Positions 8,214 through 17,344 are shown, counted from the stretch's first letter. The stretch: 64,000 bases of DNA from an uncultured Gammaproteobacteria bacterium (GCA_947259485.1 CAMYLU010000003.1:62001-126000); one strand, 5' to 3'. Notes: generated from the letters alone by a model not told the origin. Program-made: numbers and translations.

Positions 8214-9335
8214 TCACCCAACGACTCGGGTCAGCTTGAAAATCGGCAATATCAGTGAACTGACAATCAAGCCCACGACACCCCCCATGATCAGCAACAT
8301 TACCGGTTCGGCCAGTCGCGACAGGGTTTGCAGCTTGTTGGATAGCTCGCCTTCAAAGTAATCGGCCAGCCGGCTCATTACTTTAGGCAAATTTCCGGTT
8401 TCTTCGCCGGTGCTGATCATCTGTTCGACTATAGGGGGAATAAAGCTCGTATTTTGAAAGCCCACGGCGATGCCGTTGCCGGTTTCGACCTGGCGTTCGA
8501 CCTGCCCGATAAAGTCCTGGAACAGGCTGTTGTTGACGACAAATTTGCAGGCCTGCAGCGAATCCATCATACCGACGCCGTTGCCGAGCGACATGCTCAA
8601 GACCCGCATCGTGTTAACCAGGTAAAGCTGAACAAAAATGTGTCGTAGCAGCGGGAAATTCAGCCTTGCCCAGTCGAGCTTGCGGATGCCGTTTTCGGTC
8701 GAGGACCATAGCTTGAAGCCGCCGATTGAAACGACCAAACCGATCGTTAGTTCGATCCAGTGATTTTTCAGCACGTTGCTGCTTGCCATCAGAAATTTGG
8801 TCGTGACCGGCAACTGGTCCTGGATTTGCGAAAACAGGTCGGCGAATTTCGGAAACACGACCACTAGCACAAACACCACCACGCCGAGCGCGAATACCAG
8901 CAGAAAAACCGGGTAAGACAGAGCGGAAACCATTGTTTTACGCAATTCCTCGCGTTTTTCATCCAGCAAGAGCAACTGCTGCAGCACTTCGTGCATGAAA
9001 CCGCCCTCTTCCGCCGCCGCCACCAGGTTGGTATAGGTGGTTGAGAAGACTGTGGGGTGTTTCGCGAGCGCACTCGAAAACTGCACCCCCTGGCCGATAT
9101 CGTCGATCAACTGATCAAGCAGTTCGAGCATCGCCGGGTTCTCGACCTGTTTTTTCATCGCCTGCAGGCTAGCCTGCAGCGGGGTGCCGGTTTCAAGTAG
9201 TAACGACATCTGCTCGGTGAAGAAACGCCTTTCCTTGTCACCGATTGCCTGCTTGAACTGAAATTTTGGCAGCGACGCTGCCAGTGGCGTGGATTCTTGC
9301 GCCACGACTGCCCGGGATTTGGTGTTAATCGCCAT
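8214..9335 (-). CDS. mshG: GspF/PilC-family inner membrane platform protein (MshG-like)
   Basis: This 373-residue protein has two T2SSF domains. Each begins with a Phe-x-x-x-[ML]-x-x-L-L-E-T-G-type segment (FTEQMSLLLETGTPLQASL near 39-57, and MRVLSMSLGNGVGMMDSL in the second half). Hydrophobic segments near 142-170, 195-210 and the C-terminus (LLIMGGVVGLIVSSLILPIF) complete the fold. It forms the inner-membrane base on which the ATPase acts. It follows the GspE-type ATPase by 15 bases on the same strand and precedes the pilin. It is slightly shorter than usual PilC (about 400 residues), as is typical of MshG. Confidence 0.88.
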   Translation of the reverse strand: MAINTKSRAVVAQESTPLAASLPKFQFKQAIGDKERRFFTEQMSLLLETGTPLQASLQAMKKQVENPAMLELLDQLIDDIGQGVQFSSALAKHPTVFSTTYTNLVAAAEEGGFMHEVLQQLLLLDEKREELRKTMVSALSYPVFLLVFALGVVVFVLVVVFPKFADLFSQIQDQLPVTTKFLMASSNVLKNHWIELTIGLVVSIGGFKLWSSTENGIRKLDWARLNFPLLRHIFVQLYLVNTMRVLSMSLGNGVGMMDSLQACKFVVNNSLFQDFIGQVERQVETGNGIAVGFQNTSFIPPIVEQMISTGEETGNLPKVMSRLADYFEGELSNKLQTLSRLAEPVMLLIMGGVVGLIVSSLILPIFKLTRVVG

Positions 9336-9350
9336 GCTTCATTCCTGCCA

Positions 9351-11432
9351 TCAACTATTGACCACGCGCCAGATTTCCTCGATCGTGGTCTGGCCTTCGC
9401 GCACGCGATCAATGCCGTCGTCGAACAACAGCTTGACTTCATGCTTGTTAAGATAATCGGTCAGATCATCGCGCGACGCGTTGGCGATGATCAGGCGCTG
9501 TAGTTCGGGATTGGTCTCGATAATTTCGTGGATACCCATGCGCCCGCGGTAGCCAGCGTCGTAGCATTCGGCACAGCCACGGCCCTTCGACAGGCGAACC
9601 TTACCCTGGTCCTGCCAGCCGTATTTCTCGATCATTTCGGGGCTCGCCAGGAACTCGGTCTTGCAGTTGGGGCAGATCGAGCGCACCAGGCGCTGCGCGA
9701 CCACACCGATCAGCGCCGAGGACAGCAGGTAGGGTTCCACTCCCATATCGATCATGCGCGTGACCGCGCCGATGCTGTCATTGGTATGCAACGTCGACAG
9801 CACCAGGTGCCCGGTTAGCGCTGCCTGAACCGCAATTTCCGCGGTTTCACGCTCCCTGATCTCACCAACCATGACCACGTCCGGGTCCTGGCGCAACACG
9901 TGCTTGAGCATCTTGGCAAAGCTCAGGCCGATATTTTCGCGCACCGGGTTCTGGTTGACGATATCGAGCTGGTATTCGACCGGATCCTCGATGGTGACGA
10001 TATTTTTCTCGAGGCTGTTGAGATAGTTGATGGCCGAATACAGGCTCGTGGTTTTCCCGCTACCGGTCGGCCCGGTAACCAGGATCAAACCGTAGCTGCG
10101 ATCCAGCAGGCGTTTGTAGGCGTCCACATTGGGCACCTGCATACCGAGTTTATCGATGTCGAGGATCGACTGGTTCTTATCGAGTACACGCAGTACCACC
10201 TTTTCCCCGTGCAGACCAGGCAGTGAGCTGAAACGCAGGTCGACCGAGCGTCCCTGGGTATGCACCTGGATGCGGCCATCCTGCGGCATGCGACGTTCGG
10301 CGATATCGAGGTTGGCCATAACCTTAAGGCGCGACACCAGTGCCGGATGCAAATCGATGCGTGGCGTCATGACTTCGTAGAGCAGGCCGTCGATACGAAA
10401 GCGTACGCGGCACTTTTTTTGCGAGGGTTCGATATGAATATCGCTGACCTTGTCGTGCACCGCGCGCTGGATGATCGAGTTCACCATGTTGATGACCGGG
10501 CTACCGGCCGCCATTTCATCGATCCCGGTGTAGTCATCTGGCGGAGCATTATCGATAAACTCGAAATCGTCATCGAGATCTTCGAGTATCTCGGCGTCAT
10601 AAAGACTGTCGGAACCCGCTTCGTTCAGGGTCTTGATGATGTCACTTTTACGCACCAGTACCGGACGTATCTTGCAATCCAGTTTCTCTTCAATTTCGCT
10701 GAAGCTGGCGATCGCCTGCGGATCCGAGGTCGCCAGCGTCAACTCACCGTGCACCAGGAACATCGGCACCACCTTGAGGCGTTGCGACACCTCGAGATCG
10801 AGCAGGGTAAATACTTCCTGGTCGACGAGACCCTGGCGCATGACGATGTGCGGAATTCCGAGCTGTTCGCCCAGCGCGGTCAGCAATACCTCTTCGCTAA
10901 CCCAGCCCTTGCTGACGATGATCTGGCCGATACGTTTACCGCTTTTCTTTTGCAGCTGAATCGCCTCTTCGACCTTTTCCTTGGTCAACAGTCCCTTGCT
11001 CACCAGCAGGTCGCCCATACGAATGCCCTCGCTGCTGGAGGTATCGGGTCTGGTCACCTCCGGCTTGTCGATATTGAAACTGTTGACAATATCGATGACC
11101 TGGTCGAGGCCGGTGACGAGGAAAATATCGCGAATTAGCGGCTTGGCGTTGGTGATTTTCAGCCAGCCCCCGACCCTGGCAAGCTCCTGGCGCAGGTTAA
11201 ACAGGGTTTCCAGGGCCTTGCTATCCACCAGGGATACGCTCACCATGTCGATGATGAGCTGCACTTCCTGGGCGGCAATGCATTCGTCGACCGTGGTGCT
11301 TAATGCGTCGAGTAATTCGGCATCGTCAAGATTTCCGCGAGGAAACAGGTGGGTCATGGCGCCGACGCGGTTTTTAGTGACCGTACCCGGGCTCAGCCCC
11401 TCTTCAATACTGACTGCAGTTGCGTCGGACAC
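9351..11432 (-). CDS. mshE: Pilus assembly ATPase with N-terminal STAS and c-di-GMP-binding MshEN domains
   Basis: A 693-residue assembly ATPase. Residues about 23-118 resemble a STAS (anti-sigma antagonist-like) domain, with LIIDMVSVSLVDSKALETLF where the signature lies. Residues 138-161 and 167-190 form the two 24-residue MshEN motifs (RMGDLLVSKG... and RIGQIIVSKG..., each ending in Q) separated by five residues, the arrangement known to bind cyclic di-GMP. The GspE core follows: Walker A GPTGSGKTT (454-462), Walker B DPDVVMVGEIR (516-526), and a zinc site of Cys587/590 and Cys620/623. The start is GTG 11432, six bases after the previous stop. It powers pilus extension from the cytoplasmic face. 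The STAS fusion is unusual for this family. The adjacent GGDEF-EAL gene is a natural source of c-di-GMP control. Confidence 0.92.
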   Translation of the reverse strand: MSDATAVSIEEGLSPGTVTKNRVGAMTHLFPRGNLDDAELLDALSTTVDECIAAQEVQLIIDMVSVSLVDSKALETLFNLRQELARVGGWLKITNAKPLIRDIFLVTGLDQVIDIVNSFNIDKPEVTRPDTSSSEGIRMGDLLVSKGLLTKEKVEEAIQLQKKSGKRIGQIIVSKGWVSEEVLLTALGEQLGIPHIVMRQGLVDQEVFTLLDLEVSQRLKVVPMFLVHGELTLATSDPQAIASFSEIEEKLDCKIRPVLVRKSDIIKTLNEAGSDSLYDAEILEDLDDDFEFIDNAPPDDYTGIDEMAAGSPVINMVNSIIQRAVHDKVSDIHIEPSQKKCRVRFRIDGLLYEVMTPRIDLHPALVSRLKVMANLDIAERRMPQDGRIQVHTQGRSVDLRFSSLPGLHGEKVVLRVLDKNQSILDIDKLGMQVPNVDAYKRLLDRSYGLILVTGPTGSGKTTSLYSAINYLNSLEKNIVTIEDPVEYQLDIVNQNPVRENIGLSFAKMLKHVLRQDPDVVMVGEIRERETAEIAVQAALTGHLVLSTLHTNDSIGAVTRMIDMGVEPYLLSSALIGVVAQRLVRSICPNCKTEFLASPEMIEKYGWQDQGKVRLSKGRGCAECYDAGYRGRMGIHEIIETNPELQRLIIANASRDDLTDYLNKHEVKLLFDDGIDRVREGQTTIEEIWRVVNS

Positions 11433-11438
11433 GACTGG

Positions 11439-13643
11439 CTACGCCGATTTCGATTTCGTGCTCGGCAGGCTGGATAGAATTTCGGCGAGCGGAGCGGGCT
11501 TGCCGAGACCATAACCCTGTCCATAATCGACACCGATTTCGTTGAGCTTTTGGGCGATTGCATCGTTTTCGACGAATTCTGCAACCGTTTGCAGCTTCAT
11601 CGCATGGCCGACCTGGTTAATCGCGCCAACCATGCTCTCGCAGACCGGGTCGGTGCAGATATCGGTGACAAAGCTGCCATCGATTTTAAGGAAGTTGACT
11701 TTCAGGTTCTTGAGATAGGCAAACGAACTCAGACCGGTACCGAAATCGTCTAGTGAGAATCGACAACCGTAAGTACCTACCTGGTCGATAAAGAAACGGG
11801 CATCGTCGATATTAGCGATCGCGGCAGACTCGGTAATCTCGAAACAGATATCCCGTGCGTCGAGCTGATGCTCCTCCAGTTTATTACCAATGTAGGCTGC
11901 GAAACCGACCGGATCATTTAACGACTGCCCCGACAGGTTGATCGAGACCTGGCAGGTCTGTCCAGAATTCTGTTTATATTCGGCCAGCTCACTGAAAGTC
12001 TTGCCAATCACCCAGTAATCAATACTCGACATCAGGTAAAAGCTTTCCGCCGCGGGCAGAAACTTGCCCGGTGGAATTACACCGCCATCATCATCCTGCA
12101 TGCGCACCAGTATTTCGTAATGCGGCTTATCGGTTTTAGTCTTCAACGGCTTGATTAACTGAGCAAACAGTATCAGCTGATCGTCACGCAACGCGGACTG
12201 GATTTGCCCGACCCAGCGAATCTGCTCCTTGCGCTCGAGCAGGTTGCTGTCTTCAAGGTCAAGTACATGGATGGTGTTACGACCGCGCTCCTTGCTTACG
12301 TTACGCGCGGTTTCAGCAGCATTCATCAGGCTGGTGACCGACTGCGTGTCAGCGCTGACCGGCGCGATGCCGATACTGACGCTGACCTCGTGCGTCTTAC
12401 CATCCCATTCGAAGTCAATCGAAGAAACGGCATGGGAAATTTTCTTCATCACGATCTGGGCCGTCGGCAGGTCACAGTTTTCCAGCAACACGCCAAACTT
12501 GTCGCTGCCGATACGCGCTACCACGTCACGTGAACGCACCATGCCGGCCAATTTCTGTCCGACCTGCTTGATCAGCTGATCACCCGCATCACGCCCGCTG
12601 ATATCGTTGACCACCGCCATGCGGTCAATGTCGACGTTGGCAATGGCGTGATTGACGTCCGTACCCCAGGATTGCTTTAGCAAATCCTTGATGATTAGTT
12701 CAAAACTGTTGCTGTTTTCAAGCCCGGTGAGCGGATCGAAATGCGACTGGGCGATCTTGGAAGCCTTTTTCGACATCACGTCGAGCAGGTTGCGATCGCT
12801 ATTGGAAAAATCGACGCTGAAATTCTGGCTCGCGATCGCGAGCAAGCCGATGACCTGGTTTTCGGCGTTCACAACCGGGCTGACGACATGCTTGTAGGGC
12901 GTGTTGCGGGTGAAATTAAATTTGCGCGCATCTTCGACGTGATTGATGACGAGAGATTGCTGCTCCGTTTCGAGAAAGGGGTAAACCGAGTCCCTCAGGT
13001 AATCGAACAGCTTGTCGGACTCGAACAGCGGGTTATCGTTCTTGAATTTATGCATCGCGATATTCTTGCCCGCGATGTAAAGGAAAAGGATGTCGACGTT
13101 GAGGAAACGCGAGGTATTCATGACCAGCTGACGCAACAGCTCGCGTCCGTGATAAATATTGAGTGCCTGATCCTCGGCCTTGTAGATCAGGTTGAGCTCT
13201 TCGTAGCGTCGGGTCAGCTCGTCGGTCATATGATTGAGCTCGTCTTCCTTACTCGCGAGTGCCTGGCTTTGCTCGTAATCGGTAAGTAAAAATTCGTTCA
13301 GCATGGCAATTTTTTCGTTAGCGGCTACCGCTTGAACTGTTTTATCGGTAGCACCGAGATAAAGACACAGGGTCAAGGCCACTTCGCCATGCTGATTGCG
13401 CAGATTCACCAGCTCCAGGTTGGAGCCATCTTCCAGTGACGTCAGTTCATTGTCGTGATCGCCATCGTTAAAACTCTTTAATCGCGGCATTACCACGTCG
13501 GGTTTGAGCACATTGCCTTTGTCCTGCCAGGCAAAACCACCTTCGTGATCGAATACGATCATGCCCTCAACCGCCGGATCAAAACCTTTCAGCAAGGCGA
13601 GATAGTTATCGAAATGTACGCTGCTAGCAGTCAACTGCTGCAT
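11439..13643 (-). CDS. GAF-GGDEF-EAL protein, degenerate GGDEF and probably active EAL
   Basis: This 734-residue cytoplasmic protein has an N-terminal region of about 115 residues, a coiled coil (about 120-155), a GAF domain (about 155-295), a GGDEF domain (about 300-460) and an EAL domain (about 475-730). The GGDEF signature reads GSDKF (379-383), so cyclase activity is unlikely. The EAL domain keeps E-x-L-x-R (EILVR, 510-514), DDFGTG (632-637), KID and TVAEFVEN, which fits a c-di-GMP phosphodiesterase or a binding receptor. ATG 13643 is preferred over an upstream TTG (13658) because of the GGAAGGTG site five bases before it; it overlaps the response regulator stop by one base. It most likely tunes the c-di-GMP sensed by the MshEN ATPase encoded next. 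Confidence 0.88.
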   Translation of the reverse strand: MQQLTASSVHFDNYLALLKGFDPAVEGMIVFDHEGGFAWQDKGNVLKPDVVMPRLKSFNDGDHDNELTSLEDGSNLELVNLRNQHGEVALTLCLYLGATDKTVQAVAANEKIAMLNEFLLTDYEQSQALASKEDELNHMTDELTRRYEELNLIYKAEDQALNIYHGRELLRQLVMNTSRFLNVDILFLYIAGKNIAMHKFKNDNPLFESDKLFDYLRDSVYPFLETEQQSLVINHVEDARKFNFTRNTPYKHVVSPVVNAENQVIGLLAIASQNFSVDFSNSDRNLLDVMSKKASKIAQSHFDPLTGLENSNSFELIIKDLLKQSWGTDVNHAIANVDIDRMAVVNDISGRDAGDQLIKQVGQKLAGMVRSRDVVARIGSDKFGVLLENCDLPTAQIVMKKISHAVSSIDFEWDGKTHEVSVSIGIAPVSADTQSVTSLMNAAETARNVSKERGRNTIHVLDLEDSNLLERKEQIRWVGQIQSALRDDQLILFAQLIKPLKTKTDKPHYEILVRMQDDDGGVIPPGKFLPAAESFYLMSSIDYWVIGKTFSELAEYKQNSGQTCQVSINLSGQSLNDPVGFAAYIGNKLEEHQLDARDICFEITESAAIANIDDARFFIDQVGTYGCRFSLDDFGTGLSSFAYLKNLKVNFLKIDGSFVTDICTDPVCESMVGAINQVGHAMKLQTVAEFVENDAIAQKLNEIGVDYGQGYGLGKPAPLAEILSSLPSTKSKSA

Positions 13644-14032
13644 CAGGACACCTTCCAACTGTCTGTCGCCTGCGCAAAATAGCCATCGATCTTATCCAGC
13701 AGATTGCGGATGCTGACTGGCTTCTCGAGAAACAGTAAATTTTGGATATCACGCGACCACTCGCGGTGTTCGATTTCAGTGCGCGAAGTGAGCACGAAAA
13801 TCAGGAACTTGCGTTCCGGCATGTGCGCATTGATGTGCTTACACAGTTCCTCGCCGGTCATTAACGGCATCTGGATATCGGTAATCAAAATGTCGGGATG
13901 GGACTGCTCGAGCCGCGCAAGTGCCTCCTTCCCGTTGTTGCTGGTTTCCACGGCGTAACCCTCTTTCTCGAGCGAGAGTTTCAGTACCCGCAATACGTGC
14001 GGTTCATCGTCTGCAATTAGAATTTTATTCAT
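13643..14032 (-). CDS. Single-domain response regulator
   Basis: A 129-residue CheY-like receiver only: acidic pair DDE (8-10), phospho-acceptor Asp52 in TDIQMP, Thr82 region (FVLTSR) and Lys104 (LEKP). It has no output domain. It lies between the histidine kinase gene (4-base overlap) and the GGDEF-EAL gene (1-base overlap), so the three are translated together. The regulator probably passes the kinase signal to the GGDEF-EAL protein or the STAS domain of the ATPase by direct contact; this is inference from gene order. Confidence 0.88.
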   Translation of the reverse strand: MNKILIADDEPHVLRVLKLSLEKEGYAVETSNNGKEALARLEQSHPDILITDIQMPLMTGEELCKHINAHMPERKFLIFVLTSRTEIEHREWSRDIQNLLFLEKPVSIRNLLDKIDGYFAQATDSWKVS

Positions 14033-15870
14033 GAAGCAACCGCATCCATAATCTGTGTCGAAATCTTCTCCAGCCGGATAACAAACCGGCTGCCCTTACC
14101 GAGCTCACTGCTGCAGGTCAGGTCGCCGTGGTGCATCCGCACGATCTGGCGCGCCAATGACAGGCCCAGGCCATGCCCGGTCTGCTGTCTTATGTTGTCG
14201 TCCGTTGAGCGGAAAAACTTATTGAAAATCTGCTTTTGATCATTCTCGGCGATACCGTATCCCTCGTCGCTAACCGCGATCTCGATACTGTCCTCGGTTT
14301 CACTGGCGCTCATGCTGACCTTGCCACCGGGCTTGCTGTACTTGATGGCATTGGTCAACAGGTTATTAACCGCAATGCGAAACAGGTCTTTGTCGATATA
14401 AACCATGCTCATTTCACGCGGAATCTCGAGTTCGAATTCGCAGCACTCTTGCTTCCCCTTGGAGATATTAGTGAAAGTGTCTTCGAGAAATTCATGCATG
14501 CGCACGTGCTTGCGTTGCGCAACCACGCCGCCTAGCTCGTACTGGTTGATGGCGAGCAGGTTATTGATCAGGGTCGACAACCGCTCGACCTCGTCGTGAA
14601 TCACGTTTACCGCCTCGATGCGATACTCCTCGTTATCGGCACCCTCGGTTAGCAGTGACTCGCTATACATCGACAGCACGTTCAGCGGGGTTTTCAATTC
14701 ATGCGATATGTGCGAGATAAACTCGGTCTGACGCTGGCGCATCAGGTGAGATTCGGACACGTCGCGAATCACCACCAGGCGACCCAGGATCTTGCTTTCA
14801 TTGTTGGGCATAAACAACGGGTATACGCTGAACTGCAGCGATTTTTCACTGTTATCATCGAGCCTGACCTGGACCGTATCCTGGTTGGCCTGCAGGTTCG
14901 ACTTGACGTCGCTAAAGGTCAGTAGTGGAACGATCTCTGGATTGTTACACCACTCGCGGGTTTTCTTGCCCAGCAACGCGCTGGCGTCGACCCCGAGCAA
15001 GCGTTCGCTCTTACCATTGGCATAGCTGACCTCGCCCGCTTCGTCGATGACCATGACGGCATCCGGAAAATTCTGCAGGATGGCTTCGACGCGATTACTT
15101 TTGTAGGTCAGTAGCTTGCTCGACATCGTCAAGTCTTCGTGTTCCTGGTTGAGCACTTCGAGCTTGGTCTGGGTGGCATCGATGTAGCCGCTGACCTGTT
15201 CCATGAAATCGTTCAGGGCCTGGCTTGGAGGCGTTGCGATCTGGTCAAGACCGCCCTGGTCGGCTAATTCTTCAAAACGCTGGCTGATGTCTTTAAGCGG
15301 TTTGATTTCACGACGCAGCATGAAGTAAAAGAAAGGCACCAGCAGGAATATCGGCAACATGACGGTCGCCAGGAAAGGCATTTCTGAATAGCTGAAACCA
15401 AGACCAGGGCGTAAATAACCCAGTCGGATAAAGCCTTTATGCACACCCTCGTCGAATACCGGGGCGTGCGTCTCGATGAATTCAACCCGGGCTTCGGTAT
15501 CATTCGCGGGCAAAACGCGTTGTCCCAGCCAGCCGGTAGGTTCATTGACAATATCACCAGTCGGCAGAATGACGCCGGAGCGGGTTACCTCGGTCGCCAC
15601 TCGGCCATCGATATCGACCACCGCACCGTAGGCGAAATCGGGATTGCTCTGCCCCTGCTTGAGCACCGCAAGCAGTCCTTTCTTACCGGCTTGCGGCACC
15701 AGTTCATTCCAGGACATGCCGCTCAGCAAACGCGCCAGCTCCAGACCCTGCGCACGTGCCAGCTCCTCGCGATTACCACGCTGGTAATCGAAAAGGATAT
15801 AGACCGTCGCCACCATGACCAGCAGGGTCGCGATAATCATGGTCAGGCCAAAACGCTGATTAATTTGCAT
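14029..15870 (-). CDS. Membrane sensor histidine kinase with PAS domain
   Basis: A 613-residue kinase. Membrane segments at about 7-27 and 165-184 enclose a periplasmic sensor of about 135 residues. A linker or HAMP-like part (about 188-255), a PAS domain (about 256-372), HisKA with His390 in SHELKTP, and HATPase_c follow: N-box LLTNAIK, G1 DEGYG (535-539), F-box NKFFR, G2 GHGLGL (565-570). All catalytic motifs are intact. ATG 15870 puts the first membrane helix right at the N-terminus; a GTG at 15924 is in frame but has no ribosome site. It is the first gene of the operon and overlaps the response regulator gene by four bases. The signal is unknown; the periplasmic domain resembles Cache-type sensors in size. 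Confidence 0.88.
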   Translation of the reverse strand: MQINQRFGLTMIIATLLVMVATVYILFDYQRGNREELARAQGLELARLLSGMSWNELVPQAGKKGLLAVLKQGQSNPDFAYGAVVDIDGRVATEVTRSGVILPTGDIVNEPTGWLGQRVLPANDTEARVEFIETHAPVFDEGVHKGFIRLGYLRPGLGFSYSEMPFLATVMLPIFLLVPFFYFMLRREIKPLKDISQRFEELADQGGLDQIATPPSQALNDFMEQVSGYIDATQTKLEVLNQEHEDLTMSSKLLTYKSNRVEAILQNFPDAVMVIDEAGEVSYANGKSERLLGVDASALLGKKTREWCNNPEIVPLLTFSDVKSNLQANQDTVQVRLDDNSEKSLQFSVYPLFMPNNESKILGRLVVIRDVSESHLMRQRQTEFISHISHELKTPLNVLSMYSESLLTEGADNEEYRIEAVNVIHDEVERLSTLINNLLAINQYELGGVVAQRKHVRMHEFLEDTFTNISKGKQECCEFELEIPREMSMVYIDKDLFRIAVNNLLTNAIKYSKPGGKVSMSASETEDSIEIAVSDEGYGIAENDQKQIFNKFFRSTDDNIRQQTGHGLGLSLARQIVRMHHGDLTCSSELGKGSRFVIRLEKISTQIMDAVAS

Positions 15871-16007
15871 AGTCCAATTCTTTATTATCAATAGCGCGTG
15901 TCTATTGATCTCTGGTTTGCCCACGCGCCACGGCTAGCTATCGTGACTCTATAAGGTGTTATCGGTAGAAACCGGGATAAGTTAAGGACTATCTGCATCC
16001 CTCGAAA

Positions 16008-16107
16008 CTGTCATCCCGCGGCTTGACCCGATGCGTCGGACCGGCGGTATCCAGATTGCAATCGTTTGTGTAGGTCTGGATCCCGCGGTCAAGCCGCGGG
16101 ATGACAG
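16008..16107. repeat. Dispersed palindromic repeat, copy with 21-bp arms
   Basis: A perfect 21-bp inverted repeat (16008-16028 against 16087-16107; core TCATCCCGCGGCTTGACC) encloses 58 bases. It lies in the gap between the kinase gene (minus strand, starts 15870) and the MetE-like gene. The same arms recur at 31093-31182. It encodes no protein and shows no target-site duplication that I can see; it resembles small REP/MITE-like intergenic elements. The 15871-16007 stretch to its left shows nothing else recognisable. Confidence 0.85.
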
Positions 16108-16290
16108 CTAAGTTTCGGGAGATGACAGCTAAGTTTCAGGGGGTGACAGCTAAGTTTCGGGAGATGACAGCTGAGGTGCACAGGATGACAGTTGAATTTC
16201 GTGGGATGGTAGCTAGAGGTTCGCGGTATGACATTATGGAGTCACGTGATGACAGCAGTAGTGCTCGGGACGACTGTCGAGTGTAGCGAG
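16101..16290 (+). repeat. Nine degenerate 21-bp tandem units
   Basis: Units begin at 16101, 16122, 16143, 16164, 16185, 16206, 16228, 16249 and 16270. The spacing is exactly 21 bases except one step of 22. The first copies read ATGACAGCTAAGTTTCGGG and they decay towards the right. The first unit is the outer edge of the palindrome arm ending at 16107, so the array seems to have grown from it. Because 21 is a multiple of three, the plus strand stays open (16101-16286) and reads as seven-residue repeats (MTAKFRE). No ribosome site precedes it, so it is treated as a repeat, not a gene. Confidence 0.85.
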
Positions 16291-16291
16291 C

Positions 16292-17344
16292 TTAGAGAGA
16301 GTGGGCGGCGCTGCACATATTTTTGAGCTTGGCCATAGCGAGATCGCGGCCTAGCAGGCCAAGACCGCAATCAGGGGCGGCAATCAGGCGCTCGGCGTCG
16401 ATGTGATGCAGCGCCTGGCCCAGGCGTTCGCGGATATCGTCGACCGATTCGACTTCGCTTTTCGCAATCGCGACGACCCCGAAAATAACCCTGGTCGTCG
16501 GCAAACGCTCAAGCAGCGATAAATCGTTGTGGCGATGCGCGTCTTCGAACGAAACCGCGTCGATACTCGAATACTCGATCGCATCGGCGATCTGCAGGTA
16601 CGAATCGGGGTCAGCCTTGGGGTAATCATCGCGATCGAGCTTGTCCGGGTAGCCACAGCACATGTGCACGGTGCGCTGTACGTTGTTCGGGCAACCGTGA
16701 AACGCACGCTCCAGGTTTTCGAAGCCGTAATCGAGCGCGGCTGCTGGCTTGCGCGCGAATAGCGGTTCGTCGATCTGGATATGCACGCAGCCGGCATCGG
16801 CGAGCGCAAGTACCTCGACATTCAGGGCCTCGGCAATATCCCGACCCAGCCTTTGAGGATCATGGTAAAAGGCGTCATGATTGGTGTCCGAAATCGTCAT
16901 CGGGCCCGGCATCGTGATCTTGACCGGGCGTTTGCAGTTGGCCTGCGCACGCTGCCAGTCCGCCACCAGGAATTGATCGCGTATCGAAACCTGACCGTTG
17001 ATGGTTGGTAAACTCGCTTCGTAGGTGCCACCGCGAACCTCCTTGCGCGTCAGGTGAACAAAGTCGAACCCGAGCAGGTGTCGGCAATGGTAGTGGATGT
17101 AATTCTCGCGCGAGATTTCACCATCGGTCGGAATATCGATGCCGCATTCGATCTGATCATCGATCGCCTGGGCAACGCCGCGCGCGATAATATCCGGCGC
17201 ATCAGGCCCGAGCGCATCCATCGCCTTCTCCCAGAGCGCGGTCGGGTCAGCGGTGTCTGGTCCATCGGGATGATTGAACCAGTCCGGGAGCTTGACAAAA
17301 TCCGGCTTGGGGTAGGCGCCGATACAGGTGGTTGTTATCGCCAT
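16292..17344 (-). CDS. Short cobalamin-independent methionine synthase-like methyltransferase (core MetE/UROD-like fold)
   Basis: A 350-residue protein with the catalytic barrel of MetE but without the N-terminal folate-binding half (full MetE is about 750 residues). The zinc-type motifs are visible: HMCC (His-x-Cys) in the second half, SFEDAH and APDCGLG near the end, matching the His, Cys, Glu and Cys ligands of MetE. Start ATG 17344 has AAGGAG six bases upstream; the longer TTG start is rejected. Related short proteins transfer methyl groups from corrinoid proteins or other donors to thiols such as homocysteine. It is transcribed away from the AEP transporter, and the donor cannot be read from the sequence. 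Confidence 0.75.
   Translation of the reverse strand: MAITTTCIGAYPKPDFVKLPDWFNHPDGPDTADPTALWEKAMDALGPDAPDIIARGVAQAIDDQIECGIDIPTDGEISRENYIHYHCRHLLGFDFVHLTRKEVRGGTYEASLPTINGQVSIRDQFLVADWQRAQANCKRPVKITMPGPMTISDTNHDAFYHDPQRLGRDIAEALNVEVLALADAGCVHIQIDEPLFARKPAAALDYGFENLERAFHGCPNNVQRTVHMCCGYPDKLDRDDYPKADPDSYLQIADAIEYSSIDAVSFEDAHRHNDLSLLERLPTTRVIFGVVAIAKSEVESVDDIRERLGQALHHIDAERLIAAPDCGLGLLGRDLAMAKLKNMCSAAHSL

Noticed and set aside
16101-16286. A possible 61-residue heptad-repeat protein
   Set aside because: The open frame follows from the 21-bp unit length. There is no ribosome site and the last units lose the pattern, so it was filed as a repeat.
16008-16290. A CRISPR array
   Set aside because: The units are contiguous 21-bp degenerate repeats without spacers, and no cas gene is present in the window.
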